From: Gemmatimonadota bacterium
Lineage (GTDB): Bacteria > Latescibacterota > UBA2968 > GCA-2709665
Assembly: GCA_028877215.1 (NCBI GenBank)
Contig: JAPPFJ010000029.1
Coordinates: forward strand, 124,001-188,000
Length of the DNA: 64,000 bases
Direction: 5' to 3'
This document shows positions 15,893 through 23,778 of the stretch, piece after piece. The translations under genes were made by a program, and so were the position numbers. The notes beneath the pieces are model-generated. The model saw only the letters and a list, made by a program, of their open reading frames with translations, was not told the DNA's origin and made no database searches. Positions within the stretch are counted from its first letter, which is position 1. Each line of letters starts with the position of its first letter.

Positions 15893-17011
15893 ATGGCGAA
15901 TTCATGTCGGACGGTCCTTGTCGGCTGCGGGGGGATGGGCCGCCAGCATCTGAAGATCATTCAGAAGATGCCCGATTTCGAGATTGCCGGCATCTGTGAC
16001 GTGTTCGAAGAAGCGCTCGCCGTGGCCGGTGACACGTTCGGGGTGTCCAACCGGTACGCGGACTTCGAACGCATGTACGACGAGACGCGGCCGGATCTCG
16101 TCGTGGTGGCCACCCAGACCCGTGGGCATCGCGCACCCGCGGTGGCGGCGCTGGAGCGGGGTATATCCGTACTCTGCGAGAAGCCGATCGCCATCGATCC
16201 CGCCGAGGCGGACGAGATGGTCGCGGCGGCGGCCGCATCGGGCGCGAAGCTGGCGGTCAACCATCAGAGCCACGTGAGTTCAGCCGTATTGATGGCGCGC
16301 GATATGGTTCGCAGAGGGGATATCGGTCAGGTCGTGCTCGTGCGCGGGCGGAACAAGTCCGGGCGCCAAAGCGGAAACGAGTTTACGGAAATGGGAACCC
16401 ACGTCACCGACATGATGATGCGCTTCGGCGGCGCGCCCGGGTGGTGTTCCGGCAACGTCTGGTATCAGGGTCGTCTGGCGGGCGTCAACGACGTCATGGA
16501 AGCGAAGGAGATGTCGCCGCGGGACCGCGATTCCGGCCCTGTAGCGGGCGACCGGGCAACGGCCCAGTACGGATTCGAGGACGGTGTTCTGGGTGAAATT
16601 CATTTCCTGAAATTCCAGGCGCCCAATAGCGAGAACTACGGTGTGGACGTTATAGGAACCGAAGGGCAGCTGTCGGTCCGTGCTTCAGGCAGGGTTGGGC
16701 ACGCCCTCTGGCATCTTCCCAGGCCCATGGAAGGGTTGCCCGGGGGACAGGGGGACTGGACGCCGGTCGCGTCGGGCGACTCCGGGGCCGAGGACTCGAT
16801 TGCCAGGATGTACCGCCGGGTCGCCGCGGCGATCGAGTCAGGAACGGATCCGCCCTCGTGCGGGGCCGACGCCCTGACGGCGTTCGAGATGATTCTCGGC
16901 ATCTACCAGTCCCACAGGGAAGGCGGGCGGCGGGTTGCTTTGCCGCTTTCGGACCGCCGGCATCCCCTGGATGCGTGGCGGGATGAAACGTCAGACTCGG
17001 CTCGGAAATAG
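15893..17011 (+). CDS. Gfo/Idh/MocA family oxidoreductase
   Basis: 372 residues with an AAAAGGA site just before the ATG. The Rossmann motif is VLVGCGGMGRQHLKII, then SVLCEKPIAIDPAEADEMV. The active-site region is GNEFTEMGTHVTDMMMRFGG, with a His where sugar dehydrogenases of this family place their catalytic pair. It is only about 30% like the upstream family member and probably acts on a different substrate. Its stop is 2 bp before the next start, so it is probably in one transcript with the ligase-like gene at 17014. Confidence 0.85.
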   Translation: MANSCRTVLVGCGGMGRQHLKIIQKMPDFEIAGICDVFEEALAVAGDTFGVSNRYADFERMYDETRPDLVVVATQTRGHRAPAVAALERGISVLCEKPIAIDPAEADEMVAAAAASGAKLAVNHQSHVSSAVLMARDMVRRGDIGQVVLVRGRNKSGRQSGNEFTEMGTHVTDMMMRFGGAPGWCSGNVWYQGRLAGVNDVMEAKEMSPRDRDSGPVAGDRATAQYGFEDGVLGEIHFLKFQAPNSENYGVDVIGTEGQLSVRASGRVGHALWHLPRPMEGLPGGQGDWTPVASGDSGAEDSIARMYRRVAAAIESGTDPPSCGADALTAFEMILGIYQSHREGGRRVALPLSDRRHPLDAWRDETSDSARK

Positions 17012-17013
17012 AC

Positions 17014-18087
17014 ATGTCGATTGCCGAAAGAGTCAGAGCGGCGAGGGACGAGCTGGATGCCCACGTGCGGGAAACCGTGGCATGGCATTTCGATCCGGAC
17101 ACGGGCTGCCCGTTCTGGCTGGAATTCGCGGAAGGGCTGGATTTCGATCCGCGCAACGAGATCGGCGGGTTCGCGGACTTGAAGATCCTCGGTCATTTTC
17201 AGGACGAATGGCTGCGCGGCGGCCCCGTGCGGCGGTGGATTCCCCGTGGAAGCGCGGGGAAACGGACCTTTGTCTTCGAAACGGGGGGATCCACAGGAGT
17301 GCCGAAATACCGAATCAGCCAGGAAGATTTCCATATCGACTACGAGATGTTCAGCAGGCACCTTTCGGACGAGACGTTTCCGAGGGGTGCGGACTGGCTG
17401 ATGCTGGGTCCCACGGGCCCGAGGCGGCTGCGGCTTGCGGTGGAATACCTCTGCCAGATCCGCGGCGGCATCTGTTTCCTGGTGGACCTGGACCCCAGAT
17501 GGGTCAACAAGCTGATCGCGCGCGGCGCCCTCCAGGAACTGGATCTCTACAAGGCCCACGTGATCGATCAGGCGCTGACCATTCTGCGTGCGAACGACAA
17601 TGTGAAGTGCATGTTTACGACGCCAAAGCTCCTGGAAGCGATCTGCGAAAAGATCTCATTGAAAAAGGTCGGCATTTCGGGGATATTTTGCGGGGGAACC
17701 GAGATGGACGCGCAGTTCAACCGTTTTGCCAGGGAGGAACTGATTCCCGGAATCGACTTCGTGCCGACGTATGGAAATACGTTGATGGGACTGGCGTATT
17801 CAAAACCCCTGGAACCTTCGGACAACTTCGCCATTACCTATTATCCGCCCGTCCCGCGGGCCGTGATCGAACTGGTGGACCCCGATTGTCCTGACGAACA
17901 GGTGGAATACAACGCGGTTGGCAGGGTCATGCTGACAACCCTGACCCGTGAGTTCTTCATGCCGCGGTTTCTGGAACGGGACGAGGGCGAACGTGCGGAA
18001 CCCATCGAGGCGTTTCCCTGGGACGGCGTACGGAATCTGGGTCTGTTCTCCGAGATGCAGGAGTCTGTGGTCGTGGGCGTATACTAA
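17014..18087 (+). CDS. EhpF/LuxE-like acyl-adenylating enzyme
   Basis: 357 residues, short for an ANL-superfamily enzyme. It has the phosphate-binding loop FVFETGGSTGVPKYRIS and a later GIFCGGTEMDAQFNRFARE followed by FVPTYGNTLMGLAYSKP, matching the adenylate-site motifs of PaaK-type ligases. The size and the lack of a full C-terminal subdomain resemble EhpF of griseoluteic-acid phenazine biosynthesis and LuxE acyl-protein synthetase. Both pass an activated carboxylate to a partner aldehyde dehydrogenase. The next gene encodes such a partner. I infer activation of a carboxylic acid for reduction; whether the acid is aromatic or fatty cannot be seen. Confidence 0.65.
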   Translation: MSIAERVRAARDELDAHVRETVAWHFDPDTGCPFWLEFAEGLDFDPRNEIGGFADLKILGHFQDEWLRGGPVRRWIPRGSAGKRTFVFETGGSTGVPKYRISQEDFHIDYEMFSRHLSDETFPRGADWLMLGPTGPRRLRLAVEYLCQIRGGICFLVDLDPRWVNKLIARGALQELDLYKAHVIDQALTILRANDNVKCMFTTPKLLEAICEKISLKKVGISGIFCGGTEMDAQFNRFAREELIPGIDFVPTYGNTLMGLAYSKPLEPSDNFAITYYPPVPRAVIELVDPDCPDEQVEYNAVGRVMLTTLTREFFMPRFLERDEGERAEPIEAFPWDGVRNLGLFSEMQESVVVGVY

Positions 18088-18120
18088 CGGGAAGGCTCGA
18101 CAGCGATCCAGGAGGGTGGT

Positions 18121-19545
18121 TTGACCCATATCCCGGTTCTGCGAGCGGGAAAGCCATACACGAGTCTGGACGTCCACGAAATCCCGCACGTCCGGACCGG
18201 AGAACCGCTCGTGCGTGTCAGCCAGGCGAATCCGGGTCTGATCGCGCGCGACCTGAACGCGGCCCACGCGAGTAAACGGGCACTGGATGCGTTCAGCGTT
18301 TCCGACCTTGCAGCCATAACGCGCCGGGCCGGCCGGCTGTTCGCGGAGGCGGACCTGCCGCTGGACGGCCGGTCGCAATCGCCAGGTGACTATGTCCGCC
18401 AGGTCTCAGGGACAACGGGAATTCCAGAAACCCTTTGCCGGGAGAATATGGAAAAGATCCGGCTGGCCTGCAGCCAGATCGACGATGTACTCGCCGGTCT
18501 GACGCGCGGGCTGGATGTGTCAGTACTGGATGGCGGGTGGGCTCAGGATAACGGCCGGCCATTGAGCTATGTCCGCCAGACCGACGCGCTTGGGGCGGTC
18601 TTGCCGAGCAATTCGCCGGGCGTGCATTCGCTCTGGGTTCCCGCGATTTCGCTGAAGGTGCCCCTCGTGCTGAAGCCCGGCAGGGAGGACCCCTGGACCC
18701 CCTGGCGGATTGCGCAGGCGTTTGTCGCCGGGGGATGCCCGGGCGAAGCGTTCGGCATCTATCCGACCGGGCATGCCGGCGCCAACGAAATCCTCCTGCG
18801 GTGCGGGCGATCTCTTCTGTTCGGGGGCGGCGCCACGGTCGCCCCGTGGCTGCACGATCCGCGGGTATCCGTCCATGGACCGGGCCGCAGCAAGGTGATT
18901 CTGGGAGAAGACGTGGTCGACCGCTGGGAGGACTTCCTGGATGTGATCGTGGTTTCCATCGCGGCCAACGGAGGGCGTTCCTGCATCAATGCGTCCGGCG
19001 TCTGGACGCCCGCGTACGGACGCGAGATTGCCGATGCGATTGCGCAGCGCCTCGCGCAAATCGAAGCACGGCCGCTGAGCGACCCGGAAGCCCGGATTGC
19101 CGCATTTGCCAATCCGGCCGCGGCAACCGGGATTTCCGATATTATCGACGTCCATCTGAAACGCAGCGGCGCGGAGGACCTGACCGCGGGCCTGCGCGGG
19201 AGCCGGCTTGTCGAACTGGACGGCCTGACGTTTCTGAACCCGACCCTAGTATGGTGTGGCTCCCCCGAACACCCCCTGGCGAATACCGAATTCCTGTTTC
19301 CTTTCGCGAGCGTGGTCGAGGCGCCGCAGACGGAGGTGGTCCATCGGATCGGGCCCAGCCTGGTGGTCACGGTGTTGACAGAGGATGAAGACCTCGTCGG
19401 CGAATTGCTGAATTCACCCCGCGTGGATCGACTGAACGTGGGGCCGATACCCACGAACCGGATTTCATGGGACCAGCCGCACGAAGGAAATCTGTTCGAT
19501 CACCTCTACCGTCAGCGGGCGTTTCAGTTCGCTCGGGGAGCGTAG
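18121..19545 (+). CDS. EhpG/LuxC-like aldehyde dehydrogenase (acyl reductase)
   Basis: The start is a TTG at 18121 with GGAGGG 4 nt upstream; no ATG fits until far inside the domain. 474 residues. It shows the ALDH-superfamily cofactor region (GAVLPSNSPGVHSLWVPAIS and LVLKPGREDPWTPWRIAQAF). The catalytic cysteine is in NGGRSCINASG at residue 288, close to the position of the LuxC nucleophile. LuxC- and EhpG-type proteins reduce an activated acyl group to an aldehyde with NAD(P)H. Placed after the adenylating enzyme and before an iron alcohol dehydrogenase, it would form the middle step of acid to aldehyde to alcohol. Confidence 0.7.
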   Translation: MTHIPVLRAGKPYTSLDVHEIPHVRTGEPLVRVSQANPGLIARDLNAAHASKRALDAFSVSDLAAITRRAGRLFAEADLPLDGRSQSPGDYVRQVSGTTGIPETLCRENMEKIRLACSQIDDVLAGLTRGLDVSVLDGGWAQDNGRPLSYVRQTDALGAVLPSNSPGVHSLWVPAISLKVPLVLKPGREDPWTPWRIAQAFVAGGCPGEAFGIYPTGHAGANEILLRCGRSLLFGGGATVAPWLHDPRVSVHGPGRSKVILGEDVVDRWEDFLDVIVVSIAANGGRSCINASGVWTPAYGREIADAIAQRLAQIEARPLSDPEARIAAFANPAAATGISDIIDVHLKRSGAEDLTAGLRGSRLVELDGLTFLNPTLVWCGSPEHPLANTEFLFPFASVVEAPQTEVVHRIGPSLVVTVLTEDEDLVGELLNSPRVDRLNVGPIPTNRISWDQPHEGNLFDHLYRQRAFQFARGA

Positions 19546-19555
19546 GGTCGGCCGG

Positions 19556-20671
19556 ATGGAACCCTTCGACCACCATCCTGCGCCGCGAGTGATTTTCGGA
19601 GAAGGCGCGCTGGCGCGGCTCGCGGACCTGGCGGGTGGACTGGGAGGCGGGCGAATCCTGCTCGTGACCGATCCGGGGATCGTCAAAGCCGGCATCGCGG
19701 ACAGGGCGCTGTCCCTGCTGCGAGGAGCGGAACGCGATGTGTGTCTGTTCGACGGCGTGGACGAGAACCCGACGACGGCCCACGTGGACGCGGGTGTGGA
19801 GGCCGCCTCGGCGCACGGCGGGACCGGTCTTATCGTGGGCCTGGGCGGCGGCAGCGCGATGGATTGCGCCAAGGGGATCAATTTCATCCTCACCAACGGC
19901 GGGCGCATGGAGGACTACCGCGGGATGGGCAGGGCGCGGCGACCGCTGCTGCCGTCGATCGGCGTTCCGACGACCGCGGGGACAGGCAGCGAAGCCCAGT
20001 CCTACGCGTTGATCTCAAGGCCGGACACCCACGAAAAGATGGCCTGCGGCGACCTCAAGGCGCGATTTCGCGGCGTCATTCTGGATCCCGAGCTCACCGC
20101 GAGCGCACCGGGACACGTGGCCGCCGCTGCGGGGATCGACGCCATCGCCCATGCCGTGGAGAGCTACGTGTGCAAGCGGCGGAACGCGGTGTCACGCATG
20201 TACTCGCTGGAGGCGTGGCGTCTGCTCGCATCGGGATTCGAAGAGGCGCTGGCGCCGGCGGCCGGCGTGGATGCCAGGTCTGCCATGCTCCTGGGCGCGC
20301 ATTTCGCTGGAGCGGCGATCGAGAATGCCATGCTGGGCGCCGCCCACGCCTGCGCCAACCCGCTGACGGCCCGTTACGGAATCCCACACGGCGTCGCCGT
20401 TGGCGTAATGCTTCCGCCGGTAATTCGCTTCAACGGGGAGACGGATGGCGCGCTCTACGGAGGTTTCGGGTTGACCTCGGGGGCGTTGTCGGAACGGATC
20501 GAAGGGTTCAGGCGGACGGCGGATCTGCCCGGCTGCCTCGGCGATCTCGGGGTTGAACGGGACCGGCTTCCGGAATTGGCGGCCGAGGCGGCGACCCAGT
20601 GGACCGGGACGTTCAATCCGCGGCCGGCCCGCGAAGCCGACTTTCTGGCGTTATATGAAGAGGCATATTGA
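19556..20671 (+). CDS. Iron-containing alcohol dehydrogenase
   Basis: 371 residues of the group III (Fe-ADH) family. The NAD(P)-binding loop is IVGLGGGSAMDCAKG. The dinucleotide/substrate region is GVPTTAGTGSEAQSYALIS. The metal ligands are visible in AAGIDAIAHAVESYV (Asp and His) and in HACANPLTARYGIPHGVAVG (two His). It would reduce the aldehyde made by the upstream dehydrogenase or run in reverse. Its end overlaps the start of the next gene by 17 bp. Confidence 0.9.
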   Translation: MEPFDHHPAPRVIFGEGALARLADLAGGLGGGRILLVTDPGIVKAGIADRALSLLRGAERDVCLFDGVDENPTTAHVDAGVEAASAHGGTGLIVGLGGGSAMDCAKGINFILTNGGRMEDYRGMGRARRPLLPSIGVPTTAGTGSEAQSYALISRPDTHEKMACGDLKARFRGVILDPELTASAPGHVAAAAGIDAIAHAVESYVCKRRNAVSRMYSLEAWRLLASGFEEALAPAAGVDARSAMLLGAHFAGAAIENAMLGAAHACANPLTARYGIPHGVAVGVMLPPVIRFNGETDGALYGGFGLTSGALSERIEGFRRTADLPGCLGDLGVERDRLPELAAEAATQWTGTFNPRPAREADFLALYEEAY

Positions 20672-21812
20672 GGTTCGCGCGAGGCGAAGAGCAAGGTGCA
20701 TATGGAACGTTTTGCTCCCTTTGTGCATCTTGTACGTACCGGTTTCCGTCTGCGACGCCGGGGAGACGTCGTGGCCGCGGTTCAGAGGCGACGCGCAATC
20801 CACGGGATTCGCGCGGGAGTCGCTGCCCGACAGCCTGGTTGTCCTGTGGGCTGTCCGCGTGCCGGAAGGCGTCGAGTCCACCGCGGCGATCCGTGATGGA
20901 ATGGTTTTCGTTGGCGGGCTGGACGGAAACCTCTATGCGTTTGATTCTGTAACCGGAGCGTTGAGATGGAAGTATTCCGCCGGCGGGGAAATAAAGGCTT
21001 CTCCGCTGGTGGCGGATGACCGGGTTTTCTTCGGAGACGGTAACGGCGGCTTTCACGCCGTGGACGCGTCATCCGGGAAGGGGTTGTGGACGTACCGGAC
21101 CGAAGGGGAGATCATCTCTTCCGCCACGTCGTACGAAAGCCGGGTGATCTTCGGGTCCTACGATCAGTTCCTCTACTGCCTCACGATGGCGGACGGGAGC
21201 CTGGTGTGGAAGGTGGAGACGGAGGGCTACGTTCACGGGTCCCCGGCCCTTTGGGGCGGACGCGTACTCGTCGCCGGTTGCGACGGTCTGCTGCGCATGG
21301 TGAACGCGGCTGCAGGAGACGAAGTCTCACGGGTGGAATTGTCCGACTACGTGGCGGCCAGTGTTGCCGTGCGCGGCGGACGGGCCTACGCGGGTACGTT
21401 CGGTAACCAGGTCCTGGGTCTGGACCTGTTGGCGGAGAAGGTCCTGTGGCGGTACGAGCACCCCAGCCGCAAGTTTCCATTCTACGCGTCCCCGGCGGTC
21501 ACGGAAGAACACGTGATCGTCGCCGGGCGCGACAAGATGGTGCGCGCGCTGCGTCCGGACGACGGTGAGGTGATCTGGATACGCGCGTTTCGGTCCCGGC
21601 TGGACTCGTCGCCGGTGGTCGCGGGCGACCGGGTGTTCGTGGGCACGACCGGCGGGAGGATTCTGGCGCTGGATCTGAAGTCGGGCGAACCGGGATGGGA
21701 ATTCCCGACCGGTTCAGCGGTGCTGGCTTCGCCGAGCGTGGCCGGCGGCCGGCTCGTAATCGGAACGGCTGACGGAACTTTGTACTGTTTTGGCAGTGAG
21801 GCGGGAGAATGA
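20655..21812 (+). CDS. Secreted PQQ-like beta-propeller repeat protein
   Basis: The start at 20655 gives a basic n-region (MKRHIEVRARRRARC) and a hydrophobic signal sequence (VLLPLCILYVPVSVCDA); it overlaps the upstream stop by 17 bp and has a poor ribosome site. The mature protein begins SWPRFRGDAQSTGFA, the usual opening of PQQ-like propellers. Repeats of the type GALRWKYSAGGEIKASPLVAD and DGNLYAFDSVTG follow through to the end. This is the BamB/PQQ_2 fold. Such proteins act as binding scaffolds or as quinoprotein-like domains; nothing here proves PQQ binding. Two paralogues are at 23775 and 37426. Confidence 0.8.
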   Translation: MKRHIEVRARRRARCIWNVLLPLCILYVPVSVCDAGETSWPRFRGDAQSTGFARESLPDSLVVLWAVRVPEGVESTAAIRDGMVFVGGLDGNLYAFDSVTGALRWKYSAGGEIKASPLVADDRVFFGDGNGGFHAVDASSGKGLWTYRTEGEIISSATSYESRVIFGSYDQFLYCLTMADGSLVWKVETEGYVHGSPALWGGRVLVAGCDGLLRMVNAAAGDEVSRVELSDYVAASVAVRGGRAYAGTFGNQVLGLDLLAEKVLWRYEHPSRKFPFYASPAVTEEHVIVAGRDKMVRALRPDDGEVIWIRAFRSRLDSSPVVAGDRVFVGTTGGRILALDLKSGEPGWEFPTGSAVLASPSVAGGRLVIGTADGTLYCFGSEAGE

Positions 21813-23155
21813 GTACCCAGGTTCACATACCGGAACCCGCGACCTCCAGGAAAGCGTGGAAAGAAACGGCGGTCGGCAGCGTCTTCGTATCCAACTACCC
21901 GCCGTATTCGTTCTGGCGGGATGAGCACAATTCCCGAGTCGAGGCGATGCTGGAGACTTCGGAATCTTCGGCGGGGGCGGTCCCGCTCGGGTTGTATCTT
22001 CATATCCCGTTCTGCCGGAAACGCTGCAAGTTCTGCTATTTTCGCGTGTATACCGATCGCAACAGTTCCGAGATCCAGGTCTATCTGGATGCGCTGGCCA
22101 GGGAGGTGGAAAACTACGCCACGCTTCCCAGGATCGATGGACGCAGCCTGCAATTCGTCTACTTCGGCGGGGGGACGCCGTCGTATATCAGCGTGAAACA
22201 CCTGGAGGCGCTGGTGGATCGGCTGAAGGCCGTGCTGCCGTGGGACGCCGTCGAAGAGGTCGCGTTCGAGTGCGAACCGGGCACGCTCACACAGCCGAAG
22301 GTAGCAGCCATTCGCGAAATCGGCGTGACGCGATTGAGCCTGGGCCTGGAGAACCTGAATGACGACATCCTGAAGGAGAACGGCCGGGCGCACGTCGGCA
22401 AAGAGATCTACCGGGCCATGGACTGGGTGAAGAAGCAGGCGTTCGAACAGGTGAACGTAGACCTGATTTCGGGGATGGTGGGCGAAACGTGGGCGACGTG
22501 GAAGGAGACGGTTCAGGGGACGATCGATCTGGACCCGGACAGCGTGACGATCTATCAGATGGAACTGCCGTTCAATACGACCTATTCGAAGGCGCTTCTG
22601 GATGGTAACGGCGTGACAGTTGCAGACTGGGAGACGAAGCGCGCGTGGCACGCCCATGCGATCGACGCGTTCGGTGATGCCGGCTACGAGATCTCGAGCG
22701 CCTATACGATGGTCAGGAAGGGTCGTCCGAAGCGGTTCGTCTACCGGGACGCGCTGTGGCGGAGCGCCGACCTCATCGGCGCCGGCGTCGCGTCGTTCTC
22801 ACACGTGGGCGGGATACACTTTCAGAATCACACACAGTGGGACTCCTACGTCGATGCCTGCATGCAGGGGCGGCTGCCGCTGAACAGGTCCTTCGTTCCT
22901 ACTGACGAGGAACGCCTGGTGCGCGAGATGATCCTGCAACTCAAGCTGGGCAGGATCGAGACCGGTTATTTCAAGGACAGATTCAGCGTGGATATCCTGG
23001 AGCGGTTCGGCGAGGCCTACGGAAGACTCAGGGACTTCGGCATGCTGGAATTCGATTCGCAGAATATCACTCTAAGCCGGGACGGACTCTTGCGCGTCGA
23101 TCAATTGCTCCCCGAATTTTACGACGAGAAATATCGCAATTCGCGCTATACTTAG
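21809..23155 (+). CDS. HemN/HemW-like radical SAM protein
   Basis: 448 residues; the ATGA overlap with the upstream stop implies coupling. The radical SAM cluster motif is CRKRCKFC (Cys 69, 73 and 76) in LYLHIPFCRKRCKFCYF. FVYFGGGTPSYIS and LSLGLENLNDDILKENGRAH follow, then a C-terminal HemN-type domain (about residues 330-448). The family includes HemN coproporphyrinogen dehydrogenases, HemW heme chaperones, anaerobic heme-cleaving enzymes and class C radical SAM methylases and cyclopropanases. Its place inside a ligase/reductase cluster and upstream of a TonB receptor favours a tailoring or heme-related role over housekeeping HemW. That is inference. Confidence 0.75.
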   Translation: MSTQVHIPEPATSRKAWKETAVGSVFVSNYPPYSFWRDEHNSRVEAMLETSESSAGAVPLGLYLHIPFCRKRCKFCYFRVYTDRNSSEIQVYLDALAREVENYATLPRIDGRSLQFVYFGGGTPSYISVKHLEALVDRLKAVLPWDAVEEVAFECEPGTLTQPKVAAIREIGVTRLSLGLENLNDDILKENGRAHVGKEIYRAMDWVKKQAFEQVNVDLISGMVGETWATWKETVQGTIDLDPDSVTIYQMELPFNTTYSKALLDGNGVTVADWETKRAWHAHAIDAFGDAGYEISSAYTMVRKGRPKRFVYRDALWRSADLIGAGVASFSHVGGIHFQNHTQWDSYVDACMQGRLPLNRSFVPTDEERLVREMILQLKLGRIETGYFKDRFSVDILERFGEAYGRLRDFGMLEFDSQNITLSRDGLLRVDQLLPEFYDEKYRNSRYT

Positions 23156-23290
23156 AGAATATCGAATTTCACACCTCTCCTGGACAGTAGCCGACCTGGG
23201 ACCGGTGTGGTTGGCGTTCCCGGGAGCGAGGGCATCCAGGTTATGGGTCTCCTGACAGCGGTTTAATGACGTCCAATGAACCATATAACG

Positions 23291-23378
23291 CGTGGTCATT
23301 GAGCTTGTCGAAATGCCCGCTATTCAAAAGCCATTCGATCCTTCGCCGGCCCTTCGACAAGCTCAGGGAGCGGCTCAG
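23291..23378. repeat. R3 repeat (TTGAGCTTGTCGAA ... TTCGACAAGCTCAG)
   Basis: The inverted arms GGTCATTGAGCTTGTCGAAA and CCCTTCGACAAGCTCAGGGA flank a short spacer containing CCTTCGCCGG. A copy in the opposite orientation is at 37122-37221. Repeats with the TTCGACAAGCTCAG core are widespread in bacterial intergenic DNA. Confidence 0.7.
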
Positions 23379-23448
23379 GTTGGCCGGTTAATTTTGTGGA
23401 AAAAGGTAAACTATCGTGTGCACCCCGTAATAAGTCTGGAGACTCGCC

Positions 23449-23718
23449 ATGACTGCGAACAAGCCAAACCGGGAAGATCGAATCGTCACTGACCCGCTGA
23501 TATTGGCAGGGAAACCAACCGTAAAAGGTACTCGAATTTCAGTGGAATTGATCATGGAATTGCTGGATGGGGGAAGGAGCGAAGCCGACATCATTCGTAT
23601 GTACTCGCACATTACCCTTGAGGATATCCGAGCCTGTCGGGAGTATGCGGCAACCGGCGCGAAGTTGTCCAACGTGACCTGGACGGAAATTGACGCCATT
23701 ATGGATGGCAAACGGTAG
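23449..23718 (+). CDS. DUF433 (VapB-like) antitoxin
   Basis: 89 residues. The core DRIVTDPLILAGKPTVKGTR followed by ISVELIMELLDGGRSEADII is the DUF433 domain, a winged-helix-like antitoxin normally paired with a DUF5615 PIN-like nuclease. The expected partner starts at the next base (23719) but stops after 19 codons. The antitoxin is therefore intact and the toxin is broken. Confidence 0.8.
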   Translation: MTANKPNREDRIVTDPLILAGKPTVKGTRISVELIMELLDGGRSEADIIRMYSHITLEDIRACREYAATGAKLSNVTWTEIDAIMDGKR

Positions 23719-23778
23719 ATGAGAATATTGGCTGATGAAAATATATCAGAGCAAATCGTGAAGCGGAGCCTATCGTGA
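23719..23778 (+). pseudogene. Truncated DUF5615 PIN-like toxin (19 residues)
   Basis: Directly after the DUF433 stop, an ATG opens MRILADENISEQIVKRSLS and then stops. MRILADENIS is the standard N-terminus of DUF5615 PIN-like toxins, with the first acidic catalytic residue in DEN. The rest is gone, replaced by the signal sequence of the next gene, whose GTG start overlaps this TGA (GTGA at 23775-23778). A deletion most likely fused the toxin's 5' end to the PQQ-like gene. Confidence 0.75.

Noticed and set aside
17014..19545. Reading the ligase/aldehyde dehydrogenase pair as part of a phenazine pathway
   Set aside because: The resemblance to EhpF/EhpG is only at the level of enzyme type. No phzA-G core genes are present, and LuxE/LuxC-type acyl reduction is equally possible.
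21482..22657. Minus-strand open frame (391 codons) across the PQQ-like/radical SAM junction
   Set aside because: It lies opposite two genes with strong motifs on the plus strand and has no domain of its own.
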